This document shows positions 32,528 through 40,464 of a DNA stretch of 64,000 nucleotides, piece by piece. Positions within the stretch are counted from its first letter, which is position 1, and each line of letters begins with the position of its first letter. The stretch spans positions 1 through 64,000 of the forward strand of contig CAMCHQ010000012.1 in NCBI GenBank assembly GCA_945874765.1, in the 5' to 3' direction. The DNA is from an uncultured Clostridia bacterium (GTDB lineage: Bacteria > Bacillota > Clostridia > Oscillospirales > Acutalibacteraceae). A program made the position numbers and the translations under genes. The notes under the pieces were generated by a model that ran no database searches, was not told the origin of the DNA, and worked only from the letters and a program-made list of their open reading frames with translations.

Positions 32528-33742
32528 ATGAACATTCTTTTATCTGCATACAGCATTAACCCTTACAAAGGTTCCGAGGACGCTGTCGGCTGGAATTGGG
32601 TATTAACATTAAGTCAAAAACTACCAAACAGCACCATTTACATCTTGACCCGTACATACAATGAGGATGACACAAGAAAAGGCATTGAAGAATTCGGCTT
32701 AAAAAATGTCAAACTTATAATTGTTGAAGTTCCTAAAGCCCTTGACTGGTTTAGAGAGAAGCACTCGGCTTTTCACCACGCATACTATATTTTATGGCAA
32801 AAAGTTGCATATAATTGGGCAAAAAGCAGCGGCATTAAATTTGATGTAATTCATCATATTTCTATGGGTAATTACAGAATTACAGGACAAATGTATAAAA
32901 TTAAGGACGCTTACACTATTTTCGGTCCTGTAGGCGGAGGTCAAACGACTGCGCCTGCTCTTAGGTCATATTATAACAGCAACAAGCTTTATGAAAATTT
33001 CAGAAACAGCGTTAACAAAGCCTTTTCCAAATTTAACTTTTATAAAAAGCAAATCAATGCTTTTGACAAAGTTTATGCCGTTAATGACGAAACGAAGAAT
33101 GCGATTGAAACAGCGGTGAACATTAATTGCGAAAAGCTTTGTGACATTGCGATAAGCAAGGATATGCAAAACCTTGACATTCACCACGAAAATAATGACG
33201 AAGTTGAAATCATATATCTCGGCAGAATAATTGAACTTAAAGGCATTATGCTTTTAATTGATGTAATCAAAAATATCAAAACAGATAAAAAGTTTCACAT
33301 TTCCCTTTACGGCGAGGGCGAGCTTGAAGAACAGGCTCAGAGAAAGATTGACGAATACGGCATAAACGATTTAGTCACGCTTAAAGGCAAGGTTGATTAT
33401 ACCGAAATTGCAGACATTTACAAAAATGCGGACGCATTTGTTCACCCAACACTTAGGGACAGCAGTGGAGCGGTATTTGTTGAAGCTATGGCAAATAAGC
33501 TGCCTATAGTTGCGCTCAATCAAAGCCTTTCAAGGGATTTAAACGAGCATAAGTGCGGTCTTTTTGTTAACACCGAGCAATCAAAGGAAGAAATAATCAA
33601 CGAATTTGCTGGGAAGCTCAAAGAACTTATTGAAAATTATGATTTAAGAGTTAAGCTCGGTCAAAACGGATATGATTATGCTAACACTTATCTTACAATG
33701 GATTACAAATTTGACACCATTTATGGAAAGTTAATCAAATAA
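32528..33742 (+). CDS. GT4-family glycosyltransferase
   Basis: Start chosen at MNILLSAYSINPYKGSE (32528), following GGGTGAGA; the open frame extends upstream into the radical SAM gene but that part looks like shadow. The 404-residue protein has the GT4 N-terminal Rossmann start and the C-terminal motifs YLGRIIELKG, LYGEGELEE and DSSGAVFVEAMANKLP with the conserved Glu. A GVPVGGGQTT-like loop (FGPVGGGQTT) in the middle is typical of one GT4 subgroup. Sugar unknown. Confidence 0.87.
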   Translation: MNILLSAYSINPYKGSEDAVGWNWVLTLSQKLPNSTIYILTRTYNEDDTRKGIEEFGLKNVKLIIVEVPKALDWFREKHSAFHHAYYILWQKVAYNWAKSSGIKFDVIHHISMGNYRITGQMYKIKDAYTIFGPVGGGQTTAPALRSYYNSNKLYENFRNSVNKAFSKFNFYKKQINAFDKVYAVNDETKNAIETAVNINCEKLCDIAISKDMQNLDIHHENNDEVEIIYLGRIIELKGIMLLIDVIKNIKTDKKFHISLYGEGELEEQAQRKIDEYGINDLVTLKGKVDYTEIADIYKNADAFVHPTLRDSSGAVFVEAMANKLPIVALNQSLSRDLNEHKCGLFVNTEQSKEEIINEFAGKLKELIENYDLRVKLGQNGYDYANTYLTMDYKFDTIYGKLIK

Positions 33743-33750
33743 GAGGAAAT

Positions 33751-34836
33751 ATGGAAGTATTAATTGTAAACCCTATTCTTTATACGAACGAGAACAGGAA
33801 CATTAAAAAAGTTAATACAATTAAAGATACAATGATTTATGATTTGTGCTTGGCTTTTTTGAAAAAGGGGTGCGACGTCACACTTGCCGCTTCCGATTTA
33901 TATAAGCCGAGTGAGAACGAGAGCTATCCTTTTAATATTATTTGGATGAGGACAAGGCTTACAAAACTTTTTCCGCCGCACACTCTCCCCTACTGCCCAG
34001 AGGTTAAGAAAATCGCAAAATCAGGCAATTTTGATTTAATAATCACGAGCGAAGTATTTTCACTCAATTCTCTCAAATTAGCGCTTTGCACTCCGAAAAA
34101 TCTAATTGTTTGGCAAGAACTTGGTAAGCATAATCGTATTTTTCATGGGCTTGCTTCCAAATTTTGGTACGGCATTGTTGCAAAAATAGGATTTAAAAAA
34201 GCGCTTATTGTTGCAAGAAGCGTTCAGGCAAGGGAATTTATTTCAAAATATTGCAAAAATGTATCAGATACGATTATCGACCACGGCGTTAATATTGAAA
34301 AATTCACCCCTTGCAGAGAAAAAGACAATCAATTTGCTATAAGTTCTCAATTAATTTCAAGAAAGCATATTGAAAAATCGATTGAAGCCTTTGCAAAATA
34401 CTTAAATAAATATGACGACAGCGCAAAGCTTTATATAATGGGTGACGGCGATGAAAAGGAAAATTTGCGCAAACTTGCAAAAGACCTCGGCGCTGATAAA
34501 AATATTATTTTCACAGGTAAACTCGGCCACAACGAGCTTATTGAAATACTGAAAAAATCGATTGCTATGCTTGTTTATACTCAAAGTGATTTAAATATGG
34601 TGTCGATTGTGGAATCACTTTCACTTGCAACACCTGTAATAACAACATCCGTTCCCTACTGTTCATCATATATAGAAAGTGAAAGTCTCGGTATAGTCGA
34701 CGATAATTGGAATGAGGACGATTTAAGGCGGATTGCAACAAGTGATGAATATATAAATAACTGTATGAATTACAGAAAATACCTGCCGACAGAATATAAG
34801 GCGGAGCAGTTTTTAAAGGTTAAAGGACTTATTTGA
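33751..34836 (+). CDS. GT4-like glycosyltransferase
   Basis: A 361-residue GT-B protein. The N-terminal half is diverged (VNPILYTNENRNIKK), while the C-terminal half shows the GT4 order: SQLISRKHIEKSIEAF, YIMGDGDEKENL, FTGKLGHNELIEIL and the donor-binding NMVSIVESLSLATPV. Lower GC and more Asn/Lys/Ile than housekeeping genes, like the rest of the operon. The stop overlaps the next start (TGATG), so it is coupled to the DUF115 gene. Confidence 0.82.
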   Translation: MEVLIVNPILYTNENRNIKKVNTIKDTMIYDLCLAFLKKGCDVTLAASDLYKPSENESYPFNIIWMRTRLTKLFPPHTLPYCPEVKKIAKSGNFDLIITSEVFSLNSLKLALCTPKNLIVWQELGKHNRIFHGLASKFWYGIVAKIGFKKALIVARSVQAREFISKYCKNVSDTIIDHGVNIEKFTPCREKDNQFAISSQLISRKHIEKSIEAFAKYLNKYDDSAKLYIMGDGDEKENLRKLAKDLGADKNIIFTGKLGHNELIEILKKSIAMLVYTQSDLNMVSIVESLSLATPVITTSVPYCSSYIESESLGIVDDNWNEDDLRRIATSDEYINNCMNYRKYLPTEYKAEQFLKVKGLI

Positions 34837-35666
34837 TGAACACAAAGGACAAAATCTTAAAAATATTTGAGGGCAATCCTCTTTATGAAAATTTCAGACT
34901 CGGTTATTGGAGAATGAGAACAAGAAAATCGCAAAAAGAACTTGAAGAAAACGCAAAAAAACGAGCAAACGGCTTTGATGACCGGCAATTTTCAAGGCTT
35001 AAGGAATTTGAAAATAAATATAACGGTGAGCGTTGCTTTATAATTGCAACAGGTCCATCACTCACAATTGACGATCTTGAAAAATTAAAAGATGAATATA
35101 CCTTTGGCGTTAATTCAATAATCAAGCTTTTTGACGAAACGGATTTTAGACCTGATTTTTACGGAATACAGGACAAATTTGTCTACGGTGCCATGCAGGA
35201 CGTGATAAAAAGCACAAAATTTAAGACTGCCTTTTGTGCTGACATTATTGCAAAGGAATACGAGGTGCCGAGTGATTTTATACCTTTCCCTTACAACGGT
35301 GAATATCATCTTTATAATGGCAAGCCCGGCGAATACAATGCAAAATTCAGCGATAATGCCTACAATATAGTTTATGACGGTTATTCAATAACTTATTCTC
35401 TTATTGAAATTGCCGTTTATATGGGATTTAAGGAAATTTACCTTTTAGGCTGTGATTGCAGTTACCCCAAAGGCTCAAAAAGTCACGTGGTCGAAAGCGG
35501 ATTTGTTGACAAAAACGCTATGTCAAACCCTATAAGAATGAGGGTTGGATATCAATGTGCAAAAGAATATGCAGACAGTCACGGCATTAAAATCTACAAC
35601 GCTACACGTGGCGGTGAGCTTGAAACATTTGAAAGAGTAGATTTAGACGAGGTTTTAGCCAAATAA
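34836..35666 (+). CDS. DUF115/MptE-like protein, candidate CMP-ulosonate transferase
   Basis: A 276-residue protein (start ATG 34836, overlapping the previous stop; a TTG one codon earlier is possible). It has the DUF115 signature: a nucleotide-binding CFIIATGPSL (about 68-77), FGVNSIIKLF, the conserved GFKEIYLLGCDCSY and the terminal YNATRGGELETFERVDLDEVL-type segment. DUF115 is the domain of Maf flagellin glycosyltransferases, which use CMP-nonulosonic acids. The GPSL and KEIYLxGxD elements also recall GT42 sialyltransferases. Its gene is followed directly by a CMP-sugar synthetase gene, which supports a CMP-sugar-dependent transferase role. This is inference; automated pipelines would call it pterin kinase-like. 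Confidence 0.72.
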   Translation: MNTKDKILKIFEGNPLYENFRLGYWRMRTRKSQKELEENAKKRANGFDDRQFSRLKEFENKYNGERCFIIATGPSLTIDDLEKLKDEYTFGVNSIIKLFDETDFRPDFYGIQDKFVYGAMQDVIKSTKFKTAFCADIIAKEYEVPSDFIPFPYNGEYHLYNGKPGEYNAKFSDNAYNIVYDGYSITYSLIEIAVYMGFKEIYLLGCDCSYPKGSKSHVVESGFVDKNAMSNPIRMRVGYQCAKEYADSHGIKIYNATRGGELETFERVDLDEVLAK

Positions 35667-35685
35667 TAATATTGAGGAAAAAGAT

Positions 35686-36348
35686 ATGAAAAAAATTGTT
35701 GCAATAGTACCTATGAAGCTTAATAATCAAAGATTGCCGCAGAAAAACACAAAACCTTTTACAAACGGCAAACCTCTTTGCTACTATATACTTTCAACGC
35801 TTTTAAAGATTGAAAAAATTGATGAGGTATATGTATATTGCAGCAATGAAGAGATAAAAAAATACATACCAAACGGTGTAAAATATCTTAAAAGAAGCGA
35901 AAGTTTAGACCAAAACACCACCAAAATGAATGAAGTTTTAAAAGCATTTGCAAGCGACGTGCCGGCTGACGTTTATGTTATGACGCACACCACCGCTCCG
36001 TTCATATCAAAAGAGTCGATTGAAAAGGGGCTTGAAGCGGTGCTCGGCGGTGAATATGACTCTTCATTTGCGGCAAAGAAGCTTCAGGACTTTTTATGGA
36101 AAGACGGAAAGCCGTTTAACTACGAGCTTGACAATATTCCGAGAACGCAGGATTTAGAGCCTCTTTATGAGGAAACAAGCGGTTTTTACATTTACAATTC
36201 AAACGTTATAAAAAGCCTTAACAGACGTATCGGTGAAAAGCCGTATATAGTTGAGGTAAACGAAATCGAAGCAGTCGACATTGACGAAAAAGAAGATTTC
36301 CAAATTGCAGATGCGATTTATAACAGTCTTTATAAAATTGAGGGATAA
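35686..36348 (+). CDS. CMP-sugar synthetase (acylneuraminate cytidylyltransferase family)
   Basis: A 220-residue cytidylyltransferase that would couple CTP to a 2-keto sugar acid. The N-terminal nucleotide loop reads QRLPQKNTKPF (the R-x-P-x-K-N variant of the NeuA loop), followed by the THTTAPF strand, the EETSGFYIY segment and the metal-binding Asp pair in AVDIDEKEDF near the end. The family includes NeuA, KdsB-like and pseudaminate/legionaminate synthetases. No NeuB, NeuC or KdsA gene is nearby; instead the next gene is a pyruvate aldolase. AGGAAAAAG precedes the ATG. Confidence 0.87.
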   Translation: MKKIVAIVPMKLNNQRLPQKNTKPFTNGKPLCYYILSTLLKIEKIDEVYVYCSNEEIKKYIPNGVKYLKRSESLDQNTTKMNEVLKAFASDVPADVYVMTHTTAPFISKESIEKGLEAVLGGEYDSSFAAKKLQDFLWKDGKPFNYELDNIPRTQDLEPLYEETSGFYIYNSNVIKSLNRRIGEKPYIVEVNEIEAVDIDEKEDFQIADAIYNSLYKIEG

Positions 36349-36350
36349 TT

Positions 36351-37115
36351 ATGAAAGAAACCTTAAAAATTTTCAGAGATAAGTTAAATAATAACGAATT
36401 TGTGTACGGTCCTTTTATGAAAACAAGCGACCCTATGTTTGTTGAGGCGGTCGGTCTTGCAGGCTTTGACTACGTTATACTTGATATGGAGCACGGTCCC
36501 GTTACAATCGAAAATCAGCAAAATAACATTCGTGCGGCTGAGGCGAGAAATACCGTTCCTATTATAAGGCTTAAAGACAGGGGCGAAAACACAATCGGCA
36601 AGGCGCTTGATATCGGCGCTTACGGCATACAGGTACCGCAGATTAACAATGCCGAGGAAGCGAGAAACGTAGTTAAATTTGCAAAATTCTACCCTTACGG
36701 AATGAGAGGCGTTTGCAGATTTGTAAGAGCTGCCGACTATTCAAATTGCGACAGATACGAATTTTTTGAAAGCTCAAAGGACGTGCTCATTATTCTTCAG
36801 CTTGAAGGAATTAAAGCGATTGAAAATCTTGACGAAATACTTGACGTTGAGGGCGTTGATATCTTATTTATAGGACCTTACGACCTTTCGCAGTCGCTCG
36901 GCATTCCCGGTCAGGTAAATAACCCTGTTGTTGTAAACGCTATGAAAGATATTGTTGAGCGTGCAAAGGCAAAGGGCAAGGTTGTTGGCACATTCGTCGA
37001 TACGCCGCAGGATTTAAAAATGTGGAAAGAAATCGGCGTTCAGTATTTAAGCTACAGCGTTGATGTCGGCATTTTTATCGATGCGTGCAAGCAACTTAGA
37101 AAATCTTTTGAATAA
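36351..37115 (+). CDS. HpcH/HpaI-family class II pyruvate aldolase
   Basis: A 254-residue TIM-barrel aldolase of the 2-dehydro-3-deoxyglucarate/4-hydroxy-2-oxo-acid family, which condenses or cleaves pyruvate and an aldehyde. Visible are the catalytic His in LDMEHGP (H48), the Arg in PYGMRGV, the metal-site Glu in LQLEG and the Asp in FIGPYDLSQSLG. It starts 2 bp after the CMP-synthetase stop, so they are certainly co-expressed. Inside a polysaccharide operon, a degradative role is unlikely. Synthesis of a 3-deoxy-2-ulosonic acid for CMP activation is a coherent hypothesis. Confidence 0.9.
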   Translation: MKETLKIFRDKLNNNEFVYGPFMKTSDPMFVEAVGLAGFDYVILDMEHGPVTIENQQNNIRAAEARNTVPIIRLKDRGENTIGKALDIGAYGIQVPQINNAEEARNVVKFAKFYPYGMRGVCRFVRAADYSNCDRYEFFESSKDVLIILQLEGIKAIENLDEILDVEGVDILFIGPYDLSQSLGIPGQVNNPVVVNAMKDIVERAKAKGKVVGTFVDTPQDLKMWKEIGVQYLSYSVDVGIFIDACKQLRKSFE

Positions 37116-37135
37116 TAGTGGAGAAATAATAACCA

Positions 37136-38404
37136 ATGGCACCAAAATTAACATTTAAACTATCCCTGCGTGAATTGATTTTTGCGTTTTTTATAGTATT
37201 ATTACCTTTCAGCTTATTTGCCGAATATCATACAAGTTGGAACGAAATAGCATACTGTGACGAGATACTATGTATTATCTGCATTATCTATACGCTTTAC
37301 TTTTCTTTTAAAAAAGGAATTAAGGGTAATGATTTAACACTTTTAATCCTTTTAATTGTTTGCTCGCTTATCACTTTCGTAGGTAATTTTGTAAGTAAAC
37401 TTATAACTTCTCCCCTGCCGATAATAGTTGACTTTATCTGCCTTGTTAAAATATTTATCGTATTTATTGTTTACAAGCAGGTTGCCGAGTACGACAAGAA
37501 AAAAAGAATGATACAATATCTTGTTCCGTTATCAAAACTTTTTATTTCAATTTCGACTCTTTGCGGCTTTATTTCCTTGTTTTTTAATATCGGAATGACA
37601 GGTAAAGATGTAAGATACGGTATTAACGAGTACTTTTTTGTATTCAATAATAGCTCACGATACGGCTTAATTGTTGCCTGCTGTTTTCTTATATTGCATT
37701 TTAGCAATTCATCGCCAAAGGAAATGCTGGCATACAAAATTATGACGGTATTTGACATGCTGCTAACAACAAAGGGCGTTGTTTACATAATATTGGTTGT
37801 TTATATTGTATTATCCTTTATTTGGAGAAGAAAAAAGGAAACTAAATTTACAACAGGTAATACATTAATTCTTTCAATATGCATCATGATTGCATCGACA
37901 CTGCAAATTAATACATATTTGCTTGACGAGGAATCGCCGAGAATGGTACTCCTGCGATACGGATTTAAAACAGCAAACAAATATCTGCCGTTTGGCTCCG
38001 GTTTTGCGACATACGGCTCTGATATGGCGGCAAGATATTATTCCGTTTTATATAAGCAATACGGTTTTACTAAAAGATACGGTCTTAATCAAACCTATGG
38101 TGCCTTTCTTAATGACTGCTATCTCGGAATGGTATTTGGTGAATTTGGTTATATTGGTGCGATAATCTTCTTTATTATGGTAGGCTTTGTTTTCGTTCCG
38201 ATTAACAAAATCACAATCAGTAAAGGAATAAAAATTCTTTCACTCAGTATATTTATAGCACTTATAATCAGCGCCATAGGCACAGCAATTATAAAATCAA
38301 GTATAGGCGTATTTGTTATGTGTGTTTTGGGTATGGTGTGCGGTTACGATACGGCATTTAAAAAAGCTGAAAATTCGGCAAAGAAAAGCATTGAAGAGGC
38401 TTGA
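37136..38404 (+). CDS. Wzy-like polysaccharide polymerase
   Basis: An integral membrane protein of 422 residues with about ten to twelve predicted helices and a large loop near residues 255-330 (with RYGFKTANKYLPFGSGFATYG), the layout and motif region of O-antigen ligase/polymerase family members. It would link repeat units on the outer membrane face. Its place just before the flippase gene supports this. Sequence conservation in Wzy is low, so the call rests on topology, loop and context. GTGGAG precedes the ATG. Confidence 0.8.
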   Translation: MAPKLTFKLSLRELIFAFFIVLLPFSLFAEYHTSWNEIAYCDEILCIICIIYTLYFSFKKGIKGNDLTLLILLIVCSLITFVGNFVSKLITSPLPIIVDFICLVKIFIVFIVYKQVAEYDKKKRMIQYLVPLSKLFISISTLCGFISLFFNIGMTGKDVRYGINEYFFVFNNSSRYGLIVACCFLILHFSNSSPKEMLAYKIMTVFDMLLTTKGVVYIILVVYIVLSFIWRRKKETKFTTGNTLILSICIMIASTLQINTYLLDEESPRMVLLRYGFKTANKYLPFGSGFATYGSDMAARYYSVLYKQYGFTKRYGLNQTYGAFLNDCYLGMVFGEFGYIGAIIFFIMVGFVFVPINKITISKGIKILSLSIFIALIISAIGTAIIKSSIGVFVMCVLGMVCGYDTAFKKAENSAKKSIEEA

Positions 38405-38413
38405 TAATAAAAT

Positions 38414-39859
38414 ATGGAAAAGCTGAAGAAATTAAAAACTAAATATTTTTCTCTCAGCGTTGCTGTTCGTGCAGCTGTTTGGTTTACATTTTGCAATTTA
38501 CTTCAAAAGGGCATTACAATGATATCAATGCCTATTTTTACAAGGCTTTTGACAACTGAGCAGTACGGCGAATTTACTGTTTATCAATCATGGTATTCAA
38601 TTATTAATATAATTGTCACTTTCAATTTATCAGGCAATTTAATACTAAACGGTATGTCAAAATACGAGAATCGGCGCAACGAATTTATTTCGTCAATTCA
38701 AACGCTTTCCTCTTGTATTACAATTTGTTTTTTTATTGCATATCTTATATTTCACAACTTTTTCAACCATATTTTTGGCCTTTCGACACTATTTATGGTT
38801 ACAATGTTTGCACAAATGCTTTTTGAACCTGCATATCTTTTTTGGTCGCAAAGGCAAAGATACGAATATAAATATAAAGGACTTGTTATTGTAACACTTA
38901 TAACTTCCTCTCTCGGTCCTATAATCGGTGTAATTGCCGTATTATCAACGCAATACAAAGCTGAGGCAAGGGTTATTTCATTTGCAATAGTTCAAATTTG
39001 TGCAGGTCTTATTTTTTACATAATTCAAAGTATTAGGGGCAAAACCTTTTTTAATAAAGAATTTTGGCGCTTTGCGCTTTCGTTTAGTATTCCGCTAATT
39101 CCACACTATTTATCGCAAATAGTTCTCGGTCAGTCTGACAGAATTATGATTGACAAAATGATAGGTGCAAGTGAGGCAGCGATATACGGCGTATCATATA
39201 ATTTAGCGGCAGTTATAACGCTTTTTGTAAATGCGATTAATAATTCTTTTGTGCCCACACTTTACGAAAGCCTTAAGAGTAAAAAATGTGAGAATATAAA
39301 AAAGGTTGCTGCATTTTTAGCAATATTTATGGCAGGACTTATATGTGTATTTATGCTTTTCGGGCCTGAAATATTGACTGTATTCGTTGCACCCGAATAT
39401 ATTAAAGCTAAGTGGATATTTCCTCCTGTTGCAGCTTCAATATTCTTTACATTCATTTATCTGTTTTACGTAAATGTTGAGTTTTACTTTGAAAAAACAA
39501 ATTATGTTATGTTCGTTTCTGTTTTTGGTGCAGTTGTAAATATTATTTTAAATTTAGTATTCATTAAAAAATACGGTTTTATCGCCGCAGGTTATACTAC
39601 TGTATTTTCATATTTAGTATTTTGCTTTGCGCATTATTTATTATATAAATACATTGCAAAAAAGGAAAAAACAGGAAATGTTTACAACGATGGCATATTT
39701 ATGATTTTAGGTATTGCAGTTTTAGCATTTATGCTTATTTGCATTCTCCTTTATAAATTCAACATAGTTCGATACATATTAATTGCCTTGATTGCGGTAT
39801 TTGCTGTTATATTTAGAAAGAAGCTTCTTTACGCCTTCAAAAAAGCATTAAATAAATAA
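38414..39859 (+). CDS. Wzx-like oligosaccharide flippase
   Basis: A 481-residue polytopic protein of the MOP/polysaccharide-transporter superfamily with about fourteen helices. The family N-terminus is visible: VWFTFCNLLQKGITMISMP, then FTRLLTTEQYGEFTVYQSW (the Y-G-x-Y/F-x-x-Y type motif). It would move lipid-linked repeat units across the membrane for the adjacent polymerase. Ten bases after the previous gene. The length is standard for Wzx. Confidence 0.92.
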   Translation: MEKLKKLKTKYFSLSVAVRAAVWFTFCNLLQKGITMISMPIFTRLLTTEQYGEFTVYQSWYSIINIIVTFNLSGNLILNGMSKYENRRNEFISSIQTLSSCITICFFIAYLIFHNFFNHIFGLSTLFMVTMFAQMLFEPAYLFWSQRQRYEYKYKGLVIVTLITSSLGPIIGVIAVLSTQYKAEARVISFAIVQICAGLIFYIIQSIRGKTFFNKEFWRFALSFSIPLIPHYLSQIVLGQSDRIMIDKMIGASEAAIYGVSYNLAAVITLFVNAINNSFVPTLYESLKSKKCENIKKVAAFLAIFMAGLICVFMLFGPEILTVFVAPEYIKAKWIFPPVAASIFFTFIYLFYVNVEFYFEKTNYVMFVSVFGAVVNIILNLVFIKKYGFIAAGYTTVFSYLVFCFAHYLLYKYIAKKEKTGNVYNDGIFMILGIAVLAFMLICILLYKFNIVRYILIALIAVFAVIFRKKLLYAFKKALNK

Positions 39860-39872
39860 CGAGGTATTAGCT

Positions 39873-40442
39873 ATGCTGATGATGTTTAAAGATATACTTC
39901 GCACGCTGATTTTTACATTGGTACCGGGTCTGATATTTGCTTTTTTAGTTATGTCTGCCTTGCCAACGTTTAAAAAATCAGGCTTTAAAAATACAATTAA
40001 AGGCTTTTTTAAAAGTCTGAAAAACAAAGACCGTCTGTTTTTGTTTTTACTGTTAATCTACTTTTTTATAGTTATATACAGAACTCTTTTTCAAAGGGAT
40101 TTCAGCTATAATCCGCTTTCAGAAGTTTTTGGCGGATGGAAAATTTTTAAAACACAATACACAGGGCTTGACTATCAGGTTATAGGCAATGTTGTGATGT
40201 TTTTACCTTTCGGCTTCTTATGGGCATTGTGCTTTGAAAGAAAACATAAATACGTCAGGGCTTTGCTTAATTCCACGCTTTCATCTTTAGCCTTTTCTGC
40301 TTTTATTGAGATAACACAGCTCATCTTTTCAAAAGGTACTTTTCAGTTTTCCGACATTGTTTACAACATGCTCGGCGGTTTGCTCGGCGCAGTAATTTTT
40401 GTAATAATCAAGTTAATAATATCAAAAAAGAGAAGCAAATAA
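39873..40442 (+). CDS. VanZ-like membrane protein
   Basis: A 189-residue protein with four to five transmembrane helices. VanZ-family marks are FIVIYRTLFQRDFSYNPLSE, the NVVMFLPFGFLWAL helix and the ending FSDIVYNMLGGLLGAVIF. VanZ-like proteins occur next to glycopeptide-resistance and polysaccharide genes; their biochemical role is unsettled. Last gene of the polysaccharide operon; its stop codon lies inside the loop of the terminator. Confidence 0.9.
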   Translation: MLMMFKDILRTLIFTLVPGLIFAFLVMSALPTFKKSGFKNTIKGFFKSLKNKDRLFLFLLLIYFFIVIYRTLFQRDFSYNPLSEVFGGWKIFKTQYTGLDYQVIGNVVMFLPFGFLWALCFERKHKYVRALLNSTLSSLAFSAFIEITQLIFSKGTFQFSDIVYNMLGGLLGAVIFVIIKLIISKKRSK

Positions 40443-40460
40443 CGCTTCTCTTTTCTTTTT
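40426..40460. terminator. Bidirectional terminator overlapping the VanZ-like stop codon
   Basis: AAAAGAGAAGC and GCTTCTCTTTT form a perfect 11-bp stem; the 7-base loop carries the TAA stop. T-rich on both strands, so it serves the polysaccharide operon and the convergent DUF5054 gene. Confidence 0.9.
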
Positions 40461-40464
40461 ATAT

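Noticed and set aside
34836-35666. Assignment as 6-hydroxymethylpterin diphosphokinase
   Set aside because: The MptE-like label reflects shared fold; context in a polysaccharide operon next to a CMP-sugar synthetase fits a transferase better.
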